Source: Clostridium algifaecis
GTDB taxonomy: Bacteria; Bacillota; Clostridia; Clostridiales; Clostridiaceae
Reading direction: 5' to 3'
NCBI RefSeq assembly: GCF_017874415.1
Contig: NZ_JAGGLM010000002.1
Coordinates: 186,001-250,000 of the forward strand
Length of the DNA: 64,000 nucleotides
Below the pieces are notes generated by a model. That model was not told the origin of the DNA. It did not search any database and saw nothing but the letters and a program-made list of their open reading frames with translations. Made by a program: the position numbers and the translations under genes. The first letter of the stretch is position 1, and every line of letters begins with the position of its first letter. This document shows, piece after piece, positions 18,131 through 27,782 of the stretch.

Positions 18131-19246
18131 ATGAAAAAATTAGGATTTGGATTTATGCGTTTACCAATTATAGATAAGGAAGATCAATCAAGTATTGATT
18201 TTGAACAACTAAATAAAATGGTGGATACTTTTTTAGAAAGAGGATTTACTTATTTTGATACGGCTTATATGTATCATAATTTCACAAGTGAAACGGCATT
18301 GAGAGAAGCATTGGTAAAACGTCATCCAAGAAATTCATTTACTGTAGCTACAAAAATGCCAACCATGTTCTTAAAAAAGAAAGAAGATCTGGATAAAATT
18401 TTCAATGAACAGTTGGAAAAAATTGGAGTAGATTATTTTGATTACTATTTACTTCATAATTTGGGTGTATCCAATTATGAAACTGCAAAAAAATTAGATG
18501 CATTTTCATTTATCCAAAAAAAGAAAGAAGAAGGAAAAATCAGAAATATTGGTTTCTCTTTTCATGATACAGCAGACCTATTAGATGAAATATTAACGAC
18601 ACATCCTGAAGTGGATTTTGTTCAGCTGCAGTTAAATTATCTGGATTGGGAAAATGAAAGTATTCAATCTGGAAAATGTTACGAAGTAGCCAAGAAACAC
18701 AATAAGCCAGTTGTCGTTATGGAACCAATTAAAGGTGGAACGTTAGCAAAAGTACCTGCTAAAGCAGAAAAGTTGTTTAAAGAATATCATACAGATATGT
18801 CTGTGGCATCTTGGGCAATTCGATTTGCAGCTAGTCATAAAAATGTAATGATGGTATTAAGCGGAATGTCTTCTATGGAACAGTTATTAGATAATGCCGG
18901 ATATATGGATGAATTTAAATCTTTTACTTCAGAAGAATATGATATTGTAAATAGAGCAGTCAAGATTATTAATGAAGCTATTGCAATACCATGTACAGCA
19001 TGTCAATACTGTGTTGATGGATGCCCGAAGAAGATTGCAATACCAAAATACTTTGCTTTATATAATTCAGAAAAACAGTCACTAAATCAAGGATTTTCAA
19101 CACAGAACGTATATTATGATAATTATACCAAAACATATGGCAAAGCGTCCGATTGTATTGAATGTAAAAAATGCGAGAAAAGCTGCCCACAGCATATTGA
19201 GATTACAAAATACTTAAAACAGGTAGCAGATACATTTGAAAAATAG
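18131..19246 (+). CDS. Aldo-keto reductase with C-terminal ferredoxin-like 4Fe-4S domain
   Basis: A 371-residue paralogue of the protein at 12125. The barrel begins GFGFMRLP, with [10 protein letters not shown] (Asp, Tyr), TKMP (Lys) and YYLLHNLG (His). The tail has [12 protein letters not shown] and [12 protein letters not shown], two cysteine clusters suited to 4Fe-4S clusters. Its partner is probably the flavodoxin encoded immediately upstream. The short AGGTTTAAGAA ribosome binding region overlaps the end of that gene. A strong terminator follows. Confidence 0.9.
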   Translation: MKKLGFGFMRLPIIDKEDQSSIDFEQLNKMVDTFLERGFTYFDTAYMYHNFTSETALREALVKRHPRNSFTVATKMPTMFLKKKEDLDKIFNEQLEKIGVDYFDYYLLHNLGVSNYETAKKLDAFSFIQKKKEEGKIRNIGFSFHDTADLLDEILTTHPEVDFVQLQLNYLDWENESIQSGKCYEVAKKHNKPVVVMEPIKGGTLAKVPAKAEKLFKEYHTDMSVASWAIRFAASHKNVMMVLSGMSSMEQLLDNAGYMDEFKSFTSEEYDIVNRAVKIINEAIAIPCTACQYCVDGCPKKIAIPKYFALYNSEKQSLNQGFSTQNVYYDNYTKTYGKASDCIECKKCEKSCPQHIEITKYLKQVADTFEK

Positions 19247-19329
19247 CAATTAAATTTCATATGCTACATCAAAAAGATGGACCAGACATTAAAATATAAG
19301 ATAAAAGAGGAATAAATAATGGTAGTATA

Positions 19330-19357
19330 AAAAGGAAGGTGTGCCTTCCTTTTTTTG
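19330..19357 (+). terminator. Terminator after flavodoxin-reductase operon
   Basis: Ten-bp stem AAAAGGAAGG/CCTTCCTTTT with a 4-base loop and a run of T. Confidence 0.92.
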
Positions 19358-19427
19358 CATAATAAAATAAGAAGACAGCACAGACATAGATATAAGGTAT
19401 TTTATATTTATATTATACTAAGTAACA

Positions 19428-19470
19428 ATTATCATATAAATAGTAGTGATTATTATTTATATGTGATAAT
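19428..19470. repeat. AT-rich inverted repeat upstream of the AEC permease
   Basis: Arms at 19428-19442 and 19454-19470 pair with a 2-base bulge. It may be an operator. The rest of 19358-19579 shows no gene. Confidence 0.35.
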
Positions 19471-19579
19471 ATATAATTGGTTATAAACAAAATACAGCAT
19501 AAGTGTTCTTTAATTTTAGTTTTAGGGAAAAGATATCATCATTAAAAAAAGAAAATATAGAATAACAAGGTGAGATGGA

Positions 19580-20518
19580 ATGGTAATATTAAATGCAGTT
19601 GGCAGTGTGCTCAGTATAGTTATTATGATATGTGTAGGATATATACTTACTAAATGTAAGTGGTTAAATGAGGGAATATCAAAAGTATTTTCAAAATTAG
19701 TATGTAATATAGCGCTTCCATGTTTGATGATTTTTAATTTGATGGATAATTTCAATAAAAGTAAATTAGATCATATTGGTAAAGGGCTTATTATACCTGT
19801 TTTATCTATGGCTATAGGTTATGTAATAGCCATAATTGTATCTAAAATTATAAAAGTTGAAAAGGAAAGAATTGGGACATTTAGATCGATGTTTTTTGTA
19901 TCAAATTCTATATTTATTGGACTTCCAATAAACTTGGCTTTATTTGGATCTAAAAGTGTTCCTTATGTGCTTTTGTATTATATAGCAAATACTACATTTT
20001 TTTGGACAATAGGAGCTTACGGTATAAGTTCAGATGGACAAGCTGACAAAAAAACAAGTATATTTTCTATGGAAACTTTAAAGAGAATATTTTCTCCACC
20101 ACTTATGGGATTTATTTTGGCAATAATATTTATAATGTGTGAGATTAAGCTTCCACAATTTGTAATGGACACATGTAAATACTTTGGAGAGATGACAACA
20201 CCACTTTCTATGTTATTTATAGGAATAACAATTTATTATGTTGATTTGAGAAAAATAAAAATAAGCAGAGATATTATATTTGTTTTAATAGGAAGATTTT
20301 TAATTTCTCCATTTTTAATAATAATTTTGGCAAGATACTTCCCTGTACCTGAACTAATGAAAAAAGTATTTATAATACAGGCAGCTATGCCGGTAATGAC
20401 TAATACTTCAGTAGTTGCTAAGGCTTATGGAGCGGATTATGAATATGCAGCAGTAGTTACATCACTTACTACTATAATGAGTTTGATTGTTATACCGATA
20501 TATATGTCCTTAATATGA
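19580..20518 (+). CDS. AEC-family (auxin efflux carrier-like) permease
   Basis: A 312-residue membrane carrier with about ten hydrophobic segments and the AEC-family layout, in which two similar halves are joined by a loop. Typical features are GYILTKCKWLNEGISKVFSKLV near the start, LPCLMIFNLM, and FVSNSIFIGLPI; near the end QAAMPVMTNTSVVAKAYG. Bacterial members carry malate, malonate or related anions, or amino acids. The substrate is unknown. An inverted repeat overlaps its stop codon. The orphan minus-strand T-box at 20772-20992 points toward its 3' end. Confidence 0.85.
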   Translation: MVILNAVGSVLSIVIMICVGYILTKCKWLNEGISKVFSKLVCNIALPCLMIFNLMDNFNKSKLDHIGKGLIIPVLSMAIGYVIAIIVSKIIKVEKERIGTFRSMFFVSNSIFIGLPINLALFGSKSVPYVLLYYIANTTFFWTIGAYGISSDGQADKKTSIFSMETLKRIFSPPLMGFILAIIFIMCEIKLPQFVMDTCKYFGEMTTPLSMLFIGITIYYVDLRKIKISRDIIFVLIGRFLISPFLIIILARYFPVPELMKKVFIIQAAMPVMTNTSVVAKAYGADYEYAAVVTSLTTIMSLIVIPIYMSLI

Positions 20519-20532
20519 TAATATTAAGGACA
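20505..20532. terminator. Perfect hairpin overlapping the permease stop codon
   Basis: TGTCCTTAATAT, a 4-base loop, and its exact complement. The T-tract after it is weak on the plus strand. It could also stop transcripts coming from the minus-strand T-box. Confidence 0.6.
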
Positions 20533-20771
20533 TTAACATTAATTTATAAATTTTAAAAAAATATACAACACTAAATAAAATATTAAAAAGTTAAATAAAT
20601 AATAAAAGATAATATTTATTAGCATAACTATAGATATATTTCAAATAATTCAGAAAAATAAATATAGATACAATATTATTAAATTTTAATATGATACATA
20701 AAACAATATATACACACTAATATTAAATAAAAAAAATTAAAAATAAATAATTAATTAAAGTAAAATAGAGT

Positions 20772-20992
20772 ATAAAAAAGACAGACATCCATCCCCAATG
20801 GGGCGAAGGTCTGTCGCGGTACCACCCAAATTACTACTTATATAAATAACGGCTGTGCCGGCATAACTTACTAATTTCAGTTTGCAACTTAGGAGTGATT
20901 TTCAACAATTTTAGTTTATGGATTCTCACCAAAACATCCACTCTCTGAAAACATATTTTTGTTTACTCTTCTCCGTCATCGTTTTTTTATTT
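20772..20992 (-). promoter_or_regulatory. T-box leader on the minus strand, isoleucine specifier, no gene downstream
   Basis: Read on the minus strand, this has the AGAGAG-type Stem I element, the apical GGTG, a specifier-loop region with ATC (plus coordinates 20897-20899) followed by A, the T-box core GGGTGGTACCGCG (20815-20827) and a GACAGAC/GTCTGTC terminator with a T-run. ATC suggests tRNA-Ile. No minus-strand gene follows: the DNA beyond it is about 250 bases of very AT-rich sequence and then the plus-strand permease. Confidence 0.88.
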
Positions 20993-20998
20993 GAGCTA

Positions 20999-21027
20999 AC
21001 TATACTATAAAAAAATCTCTATGTCAA
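20999..21027 (-). promoter_or_regulatory. Consensus sigma-A promoter of the minus-strand T-box
   Basis: On the minus strand, TTGACA and TATAGT are separated by 17 bases, placing the start just before the T-box Stem I. Confidence 0.8.
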
Positions 21028-21349
21028 CTTTGATTTTTAAAAATATATAAGGAAAGTGAAGCACTTAATATGATTTTAATAAAATAAATACAAAAAATTT
21101 AATGATTTATAATAAATAATTAAATATCGTATTTATTTTTTAAAATTAATCAATATATTTTAATATATTTTAAAATCATAGTTTAATTAAATACAATTGC
21201 ATTTATAATATTTATACTGTAATCATTAGTTATTAGGGAAGTATAGATACGAATTCATAAATTTGAGTCAAAAAATTATAAAATGAATAGCATTATTTTT
21301 ACTTATATAATGTAGAAAAAAATAATAAATAAAAAAATCCAAAAAACTA
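21028..21349. other. AT-rich region between divergent T-box promoters
   Basis: No gene or RNA was recognised in these bases. Confidence 0.4.
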
Positions 21350-21378
21350 TTGACATTATCATTATAAGGTATTAATAT
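21350..21378 (+). promoter_or_regulatory. Probable promoter of the ilvC T-box leader
   Basis: TTGACA and TAATAT are 17 bases apart. The leader would run about 160 bases before Stem I, so a nearer promoter cannot be excluded. Confidence 0.55.
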
Positions 21379-21544
21379 ATAGTACATACACTAAATATTA
21401 ATAAATTAATTGTTAAAAGTAATGAATGATTTTAAGTAATGACATTTCACTAAAAAAGTATTTTATCTTATACAAAAGTATAGAATTGATGTATTATGTC
21501 GGTTGTATATTTATAAGATAATTTGTGAAATTAATTTAATTAGC

Positions 21545-21785
21545 ATAAATCTAGAGTATAAAGACAATGATAAGGAAGAGTAAATAGTAGATATTTTTTA
21601 GAGAGTGAGATTTTGGTGGGAACTCATAAATATAACTATTGAAGGTAGCCTGGGAGTCATTAAGCTGAAAATAAGTAGGCTTTATCGGTAGAACCGTTAT
21701 TACTTTAAGTAAAAAATTTGGGTGGTACCGCGCGACCAAACCTTCTCGCCCCAAGCAGAGAATGTTGGTTGCTTTTTTTATACAA
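21545..21785 (+). promoter_or_regulatory. T-box leader of ilvC
   Basis: Contains GGAAGAGTA and AGAGAGTGAG of Stem I, the apical GGTG, T-box core GGGTGGTACCGCG (21720-21732) and a terminator (about 21732-21779) ending in a T7 run. The expected specifier position reads GAAGGTAGCC, giving either GTA (Val, 21645-21647) or GGT (Gly). By comparison with the minus-strand T-box, where ATC follows TTGAAA, GTA is aligned with the specifier. Confidence 0.9.
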
Positions 21786-22013
21786 AATTTTATAACATTT
21801 ATTTGAAAGCAGATTTTAAATAGGTAGTAAATCAATATATTTATAAAATATAATGTATTTAGGGTATGTTTATACATAATAGTTGTAAAATTTTAAATTG
21901 TCGTAATCTTCAAATTAGTTAATTAAATTTATTGTTTAAATTATGAATTGAATTTAGAGATTCAATGTAAATTAGTGAAAAAGTAAAAACAAAAATTTTA
22001 GGAGGAAAGTATT

Positions 22014-23027
22014 ATGGAAAAATTAAAAGTTTATTATGATGAGGATGCAAATTTAGATCTTTTGAAAGGAAAGAAGATAGCTATACTTGGCTTTGGAAGT
22101 CAGGGACATGCACATGCTTTGAATTTAAAAGAAAGTGGACTTGATGTAATTGTTGGTTTATATAAAGGTAGTAAATCATGGAAAAAAGCTGAGGACTATG
22201 GATTTAAAGTATATGAAACAGCAGAAGCTGTTAAACAGGCAGATATCATAACAGTACTTCTTCCAGATGAAAAACAGAAAGAAGTTTATGAAGAGAGCAT
22301 AAAAGATAATTTATCAGAAGGAAATGCATTATTCTTTGCACATGGATTCAACATTCATTTTAATCAGATAGTACCACCTAAGAACATAGATGTATTGATG
22401 ATTGCTCCTAAAGGACCTGGACATATAGTTAGAAGAGAATATACATTAGGTAATGGAGTTCCTTGTCTCTATGCAGTATATCAGGATTACAGTGGAAAAG
22501 GAAAAGAAATTGCTTTAGCTTATGGAAAGGGAATTGGCGGAACTAGAGCAGGAGTTATGACTACAACATTTAAAGTTGAAACTGAAACTGATTTATTTGG
22601 TGAACAGGTAGTACTTTGTGGAGGAGTTGCAGAACTTATAAAAGCAGGCTTTGATACATTAGTTGAGGCTGGATATGCTCCTGAAAATGCATATTTTGAA
22701 TGCTTACATGAGATGAAGATGATAGTTGATTTAATATATGAAGGCGGATTAGCCAGAATGAGATATTCTATAAGTGATACTGCTGAATATGGAGATTACA
22801 AGATAGGTAAGAGAATAATAAATGAAAATACAAGAGCTGAAATGAAAAAGGCTCTTCATGAAATTCAAGATGGAACATTTGCAAGAGAATGGCTTCTTGA
22901 GAATAAAACTGGAAGACCAGGATTTACAGCAAGAAGAAGAATTGAACAAGATGCTTTAATTGAAAAAGTTGGTAAAGAGCTTAGATCAATGATGTCATGG
23001 ATAGATCCAAATCCTTCAAATGAATAA
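22014..23027 (+). CDS. ilvC: Ketol-acid reductoisomerase
   Basis: Converts acetolactate or acetohydroxybutyrate to the dihydroxy acids of valine, leucine and isoleucine synthesis, using NAD(P)H and magnesium. A 337-residue class I enzyme. The nucleotide-binding motif is [14 protein letters not shown] near residues 26-39; the catalytic histidine is in [10 protein letters not shown]; the helical domain has [13 protein letters not shown] and the metal-binding Glu residues [25 protein letters not shown]. First gene of an ilvC-ilvB-ilvD cluster controlled by the upstream T-box. Confidence 0.97.
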   Translation: MEKLKVYYDEDANLDLLKGKKIAILGFGSQGHAHALNLKESGLDVIVGLYKGSKSWKKAEDYGFKVYETAEAVKQADIITVLLPDEKQKEVYEESIKDNLSEGNALFFAHGFNIHFNQIVPPKNIDVLMIAPKGPGHIVRREYTLGNGVPCLYAVYQDYSGKGKEIALAYGKGIGGTRAGVMTTTFKVETETDLFGEQVVLCGGVAELIKAGFDTLVEAGYAPENAYFECLHEMKMIVDLIYEGGLARMRYSISDTAEYGDYKIGKRIINENTRAEMKKALHEIQDGTFAREWLLENKTGRPGFTARRRIEQDALIEKVGKELRSMMSWIDPNPSNE

Positions 23028-23060
23028 ATTTATTCTATAAAATAAGGAGGCTGTGATACT

Positions 23061-24758
23061 ATGAATGGGGCTATGATGCTTTTAAAATGTTTGGTAAAGC
23101 ATGAAGTTGATACTATATTTGGGTATCCAGGTGGAGCAGTTTTACCTATATATGATGCATTGTATGATATGAAAGATAAAATAAATCATATAATAACTGC
23201 GCATGAGCAAGGGGCTGCTCATGCTGCAGATGGATATGCTAGGTCTACTGGAAAGGTTGGGGTTGTTCTTGCAACCTCAGGACCTGGTGCTACAAATACT
23301 GTTACTGGAATTGCCACAGCATATATGGATTCTGTACCAATTATAGTGTTTACAGGTCAGGTACCTGTAAATTTGATAGGAAAAGATTCATTTCAAGAAG
23401 TTAATATAAGAGATATAACTAAAACAATAACAAAAAAGAATTTTACTATTGATAAATTAGAAGATATTGAAAGTACTGTAGATGAAGCTTTTAGAATAGC
23501 AGTTAGTGGGAGACCAGGACCTGTAGTTGTAGAAATACCAAAAAATGTTCAAAATTCACAAGCTAAAGATTGTTGTTTAAATATTACAAGTGTTTCTCAT
23601 TTTAAAAAAGAATTTAAATACGATTTATTTTCAAATAATCATGAAAATAATATTAATGAAGCTGTTAAAATTATAAAAAATAGTGAAAAACCTATGGTTT
23701 ATGTAGGCGGTGGGGTAATTTCATCTTGTGCTGAAAATGAACTTATGGAGTTTGTTGATAAGCTTAATGCACCTGTTGCTTGTTCACTTATGGGAACTGG
23801 GGCGTTCCCAGGTGATAGGAAAAATTATACTGGTATGGTTGGAATGCATGGAACTCACTGCTCAAATAATGCGATAACAAATTGTGATTTATTAATTGCT
23901 ATAGGAGCTAGATTTAGTGACAGGGTTATAAGCAAAGTAAGCACTTTTGCAAAAAAGGCTAAAATAATTCATATAGACATAGATGAAAAAGAATTTAATA
24001 AAAATGTAAATATTGATTTACCTCTAAAAGGAGACGTAAGGAATATTTTAAATGAATTAAATACAAAGCTTGAAAAGCAATATCATAAAGATTGGATGGA
24101 AAAAGTACTGGATGAAAAAGAAAAGGAATTGAAAAAATTAGATTCTAGTTCGGATTATGACAAAAGTAAACACTTGAGTCCTAAACATATAATGGATAGC
24201 TTGTATAAGCTAACTGGTGGAGATTGTATAATAACTACAGAAGTTGGACAAAATCAGATTTGGACAGCACAATACTTTAAATTTTTAAATCCAAGAACAT
24301 TTATTTCATCAGGAGGACTTGGAACAATGGGATTTGGGCTTGGAGCTGCAATTGGGGCATGCATTGGAAATCCAGGCAAAACAGTGATAAATATAGCTGG
24401 AGATGGCAGCTTTAAAATGAATTGTAATGAGCTTGCTACAATTTCCAAATATAGATTACCTATAATTCAAATTGTTTTAAATAATTCTTCACTTGGAATG
24501 GTACATCAATGGCAGGAGATGTTTTATAATAAAAGATACTGTTTTACAGAATTGACCAATGATGTTGATTTTCTAAAATTAGGAGAAGCTTATGGAATAA
24601 ATACTTTAAAAATAAAGAATAATAATGAGATAGAAGATTGCTTGAAATTTGCACTTGAAAAAAAGCAGCCTATTATAATAGAATGTAACATTGATAGGCT
24701 TGAAAAAGTATTCCCTATAGTTCCACCTGGGGCATCAATAAGTGAAAGTATAGGTTAA
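23061..24758 (+). CDS. ilvB: Acetolactate synthase, catalytic subunit
   Basis: Thiamine diphosphate- and FAD-dependent condensation of pyruvate to acetolactate, first common step of branched-chain amino-acid synthesis. 565 residues. The cofactor-activating glutamate is E49 in TAHEQGAAHAADGYAR; the FAD-region segment and PGGAVLPIYDAL are present; the ThDP/Mg motif is GDGSFKMN with NNSSLGMV. No regulatory subunit gene follows it; the only ilvN in the window is after ilvB2 at 39506. Start ATG behind AAGGAGG, 33 bases after ilvC. Confidence 0.95.
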   Translation: MNGAMMLLKCLVKHEVDTIFGYPGGAVLPIYDALYDMKDKINHIITAHEQGAAHAADGYARSTGKVGVVLATSGPGATNTVTGIATAYMDSVPIIVFTGQVPVNLIGKDSFQEVNIRDITKTITKKNFTIDKLEDIESTVDEAFRIAVSGRPGPVVVEIPKNVQNSQAKDCCLNITSVSHFKKEFKYDLFSNNHENNINEAVKIIKNSEKPMVYVGGGVISSCAENELMEFVDKLNAPVACSLMGTGAFPGDRKNYTGMVGMHGTHCSNNAITNCDLLIAIGARFSDRVISKVSTFAKKAKIIHIDIDEKEFNKNVNIDLPLKGDVRNILNELNTKLEKQYHKDWMEKVLDEKEKELKKLDSSSDYDKSKHLSPKHIMDSLYKLTGGDCIITTEVGQNQIWTAQYFKFLNPRTFISSGGLGTMGFGLGAAIGACIGNPGKTVINIAGDGSFKMNCNELATISKYRLPIIQIVLNNSSLGMVHQWQEMFYNKRYCFTELTNDVDFLKLGEAYGINTLKIKNNNEIEDCLKFALEKKQPIIIECNIDRLEKVFPIVPPGASISESIG

Positions 24759-24829
24759 TATTTTCAAGCGAAATTTAAGTTTATAAATAAAAAAGGGGCT
24801 TATAAATATAAATCGGTTATAGAATGATA

Positions 24830-24947
24830 TTTAAAATGAATATGAAATTGGTAAGCTATGCTGGTGCTGTTGATATTTTAATTTAGAAAAAATTAGGCGG
24901 CACTGCAAATCTTCTTGCCTCAGGCAGGGAGAAGCTTATTTTTTTTC
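24830..24947 (+). promoter_or_regulatory. Degenerate T-box or attenuator between ilvB and ilvD
   Basis: AGGCGGCACTGC (24895-24906) resembles the T-box core GGGTGGTACCGCG, preceded by a TTTAATTTAGAAAAAATT spacer like that of the intact T-boxes. A hairpin around CTTCTTGCC/GGCAGGGAGAAG ends in a T8 run (24911-24947). Stem I is not recognisable. It may be a decayed T-box that now only attenuates ilvD. Confidence 0.55.
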
Positions 24948-24977
24948 TAAAAAATTCTATTGAGGAGGGTATTCAAA

Positions 24978-26636
24978 ATGAGGAGTGATTTAGTAAAAAA
25001 AGGAGTTAAAGCAGCTCCAGCAAGGGCACTTATGTATGGAATGGGATATACTAAAGAGGAAATTGAAAGACCTCTTATAGGAATAGTAAATTCGCAAAAT
25101 GAAGTAGTTGCAGGCCATATGCACCTTGATGAAATAGCAAAAGCTGCAAAGATGGGTGTAGCTATGGCTGGAGGAACCCCTATGGAATTCCCTGCAATTG
25201 CAGTTTGTGATGGAATTGCAATGGGGCATGTAGGAATGAAATATTCTCTTGCTTCTAGAGAGTTAATAGCAGATTCTATTGAAGCTATGGCAATGGCTCA
25301 TGGATTTGACGGATTAGTCTTAATACCAAACTGCGACAAAATAGTTCCTGGAATGCTCATGGCGGCCGCAAGACTTAATATACCAGCTGTTGTAGTAAGT
25401 GGAGGACCTATGAGGGCAGGCAAATTAAACAATAAAGCACTTGATTTTAGTACCTGCATTGAAAAGGTAGGAGCTTGTAGCGATGGCAAAGTAACAATAG
25501 AAGAACTTGAAGAGGAAACAAGGAAAGCCTGTCCTGGTTGTGGTTCATGCTCGGGATTATTTACGGCAAATAGTATGAATAGCCTTACAGAAGTACTTGG
25601 AATGGGACTTCCTTTAAATGGGACTGCACTTGCACAGACTGGAGAGAGAAATCAGCTTGCAAAATATGCAGGTATGTATGTAATGGACTGTGTAAAAAAT
25701 AACAGGCGTCCGTTAGATATATTAACTTTAGATGCTTTTAAAAATGCAATAACAGTAGATATGGCTATGGCAGGTTCTACAAATACAGTACTTCATCTTC
25801 CGGCAATTGCTCATGAAGCAGGCTTAGAGCTTAATCTTGATCTATTTCATGAAATAAGCAAGAAGACGCCATGTCTTACAAAATTGAGCCCAAGCGGCAA
25901 ACACCATATGGAAGATCTTCATCTGGCAGGAGGAATACCGGCTCTTATGAATGAGCTTTCAAAGAAAGGATTAATAAATGAAAATGCCTTGACTGTTACA
26001 GGAAAAACAATAGGAGAGAGTATAAAGAACTGCAAAGTTTTGGATTATGAAGTTATAAGAAGTGTGGATAATGCTTATAGCAGCGAGGGCGGAATAGCAA
26101 TACTTAGAGGAAATCTGGCACCAGATGGTGCTGTAGTTAAAGAATCAGCAGTTGCAAAGGAAATGATGGTTCATGAGGGACCTGCCAGAGTTTATAATTC
26201 TGAGGAAGAGGCAGTTAAAGCTATATTTGGAAATGAAATAAATAAGGGTGACGTAATTGTAATAAGATATGAAGGACCAAAAGGAGGTCCTGGAATGAGA
26301 GAAATGCTATCACCTACTTCTGCAATAGCAGGTATGGGGCTTGATAAGGATGTAGCACTTCTTACAGATGGAAGATTTTCAGGAGCAACTAGAGGAGCAT
26401 CTATAGGCCATGTATCACCAGAAGCTATGGAAGGCGGATTAATAGGACTTGTAGAAGAAGGAGACACTATACTTGTAGATATAACAAATAAAAAATTAGA
26501 ACTAAAGGTAAGCGAAAAAGAAATCGAAAAAAGAAGAAGAAATTATGTAAAACCTGAACCAAAAATAAAAAAAGGATATTTGTCAAGATATGCAAAATTA
26601 GTTACTTCTGCAAATACAGGTGCAGTACTTAAATAA
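24978..26636 (+). CDS. ilvD: Dihydroxy-acid dehydratase
   Basis: Fe-S enzyme that dehydrates dihydroxy acids to 2-keto acids in branched-chain amino-acid synthesis. A 552-residue protein with the cluster-binding cysteines in NCDKIVPGM and [17 protein letters not shown], substrate-region motif [12 protein letters not shown], and the C-terminal [24 protein letters not shown] 24978 is chosen because GAGGAGGG is spaced correctly for it and not for the TTG at 24960. A long perfect hairpin follows its stop. Confidence 0.97.
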   Translation: MRSDLVKKGVKAAPARALMYGMGYTKEEIERPLIGIVNSQNEVVAGHMHLDEIAKAAKMGVAMAGGTPMEFPAIAVCDGIAMGHVGMKYSLASRELIADSIEAMAMAHGFDGLVLIPNCDKIVPGMLMAAARLNIPAVVVSGGPMRAGKLNNKALDFSTCIEKVGACSDGKVTIEELEEETRKACPGCGSCSGLFTANSMNSLTEVLGMGLPLNGTALAQTGERNQLAKYAGMYVMDCVKNNRRPLDILTLDAFKNAITVDMAMAGSTNTVLHLPAIAHEAGLELNLDLFHEISKKTPCLTKLSPSGKHHMEDLHLAGGIPALMNELSKKGLINENALTVTGKTIGESIKNCKVLDYEVIRSVDNAYSSEGGIAILRGNLAPDGAVVKESAVAKEMMVHEGPARVYNSEEEAVKAIFGNEINKGDVIVIRYEGPKGGPGMREMLSPTSAIAGMGLDKDVALLTDGRFSGATRGASIGHVSPEAMEGGLIGLVEEGDTILVDITNKKLELKVSEKEIEKRRRNYVKPEPKIKKGYLSRYAKLVTSANTGAVLK

Positions 26637-26664
26637 AATGTTTATATAATTTTAATTATGTTAG

Positions 26665-26703
26665 AATATATATTAGTAATAATTTTTATTACTAATATAT
26701 ATT
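26665..26703. terminator. Perfect 18-bp hairpin after ilvD
   Basis: Arms 26665-26682 and 26686-26703 pair perfectly around a 3-base loop. It lies just before the ribosome binding site of the next gene, so it may end the ilvD transcript or lie in the leader of the 26724 gene. It is AT-only except for two GC pairs. Confidence 0.5.
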
Positions 26704-26723
26704 ATGAAGGGAATTAAAATTAT

Positions 26724-27125
26724 ATGCATATAATTAAAGTTAATATATATGGACAAAAAGATAAAATTATGCCTGTGGGGTGCAGCAGCAAAAAATGCAG
26801 TTGTAATTTGTGTTCAAGTAAAGAAGGATGTTCAGATTGTAATTCAGCTGCATCACGAAATACAGTTAGAGATTTATACAACAAATTAAGCGATTTTTTA
26901 AATACTACAGATTTAGCAAAATATGTGGAAATAAATTTCATAGAACTAAATTATAAAAATATTAACTATGATAAAAGCATGAATTCTGATGAGATATCAA
27001 GAGTTGTTGATGTTATAGAGAGGGGATTTGAACCTCCTATAACTGTAATTGATGGAATTATAAGATATTGTGGAGGAATATCAAATGTTCTTGTATATAA
27101 AGATGTAAAGGAGCTGCTTAGTTAA
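26724..27125 (+). CDS. Cys-rich hypothetical protein
   Basis: A 133-residue protein I do not recognise with certainty. The N-terminal 40 residues contain about seven cysteines in CxxC-like groups (GCSSKKCSCNLCSSKEGC). The C-terminal half has a thioredoxin-like pattern: a beta strand KYVEINFIEL, helix, then EPPITVIDGIIRYCGGIS with a cis-Pro-like PP motif and another cysteine, resembling small redox or YuzD-like proteins. A metal- or redox-related role is possible. Start ATG behind GAAGGGA. Confidence 0.65.
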   Translation: MHIIKVNIYGQKDKIMPVGCSSKKCSCNLCSSKEGCSDCNSAASRNTVRDLYNKLSDFLNTTDLAKYVEINFIELNYKNINYDKSMNSDEISRVVDVIERGFEPPITVIDGIIRYCGGISNVLVYKDVKELLS

Positions 27126-27156
27126 TAGTTTTATATCAATTTCAGATTATATTTGT

Positions 27157-27195
27157 AAAAGATCCTGGATATTATTTAATATTTAGGATCTTTTT
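27157..27195 (+). terminator. Terminator after the Cys-rich gene
   Basis: AAAGATCCTGGATATT pairs with AATATTTAGGATCTTT, followed by a T-run. Confidence 0.88.
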
Positions 27196-27220
27196 TAAAA
27201 TAATAGTTCAAATGACAATA

Positions 27221-27249
27221 TTGACTTTAACTTTATTTAGTATTAATAT
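27221..27249 (+). promoter_or_regulatory. Consensus-like promoter of the signalling operon leader
   Basis: TTGACT and TAATAT with a 17-base spacer. Confidence 0.7.
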
Positions 27250-27255
27250 TTCTAT

Positions 27256-27377
27256 ATGTATTGAATTAACAAGATTGTAAAAATTCATTTGAAATTATTT
27301 ATAGTAATTTGGAATTAGTAGTGCAACTGATCAGCAATTAGAAATTATAATATAGATTACTAATTGCTGATTTTTTA
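27256..27377 (+). ncRNA. Terminated leader or small RNA before the signalling operon
   Basis: About 120 bases from the promoter at 27221 to a 12-bp perfect terminator stem (27330-27341 with 27360-27371) followed by TTTTTT. The CheY-like gene starts 30 bases further. No known riboswitch motif was recognised. It is either an attenuated leader or a small RNA. Confidence 0.5.
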
Positions 27378-27407
27378 AGCTTATATTGAAGGGAAGTAGA
27401 AATTATT

Positions 27408-27782
27408 ATGATAAAAATTTTAATTGTAGATGATTCAATTTTTTCTCAGAAAATAAATGCCAATTTGATAAAAAAGTTTTTAAATAAAGTTGAAATATTT
27501 TTTGCAAATGATGGACAGGATGGATTTATAAAATATAAAAAAATCAGACCTGATTATATATTTCTGGACTTGCTGATGCCAAAATTAAATGGCAAGGAAT
27601 TGATAAGATTAATAAAAAATTATGATAAAGATGCGAAAATAATTGTAATTTCTGCAGATGTACAAAAAAATGTAAGAGAAGAAATAGATACATATAATAT
27701 ATTATCATTTATTAATAAACCATTTAATGAATCAAAGGCTAAGTGCATATGTGAAATGATAAAGGATGATGAAAATGAATGA
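27408..27782 (+). CDS. CheY-like single-domain response regulator
   Basis: A 124-residue receiver without output domain. Phosphorylation-site residues are visible: D8 and D9 (VDDS), the phospho-acceptor D54 (FLDLLMP), S82 and K104 (NKPF). It likely relays a phosphate signal by protein contact. It overlaps the next gene, a CheC-like phosphatase candidate, by 8 bases, giving tight coupling. RBS GAAGGGAAG. Confidence 0.9.
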   Translation: MIKILIVDDSIFSQKINANLIKKFLNKVEIFFANDGQDGFIKYKKIRPDYIFLDLLMPKLNGKELIRLIKNYDKDAKIIVISADVQKNVREEIDTYNILSFINKPFNESKAKCICEMIKDDENE

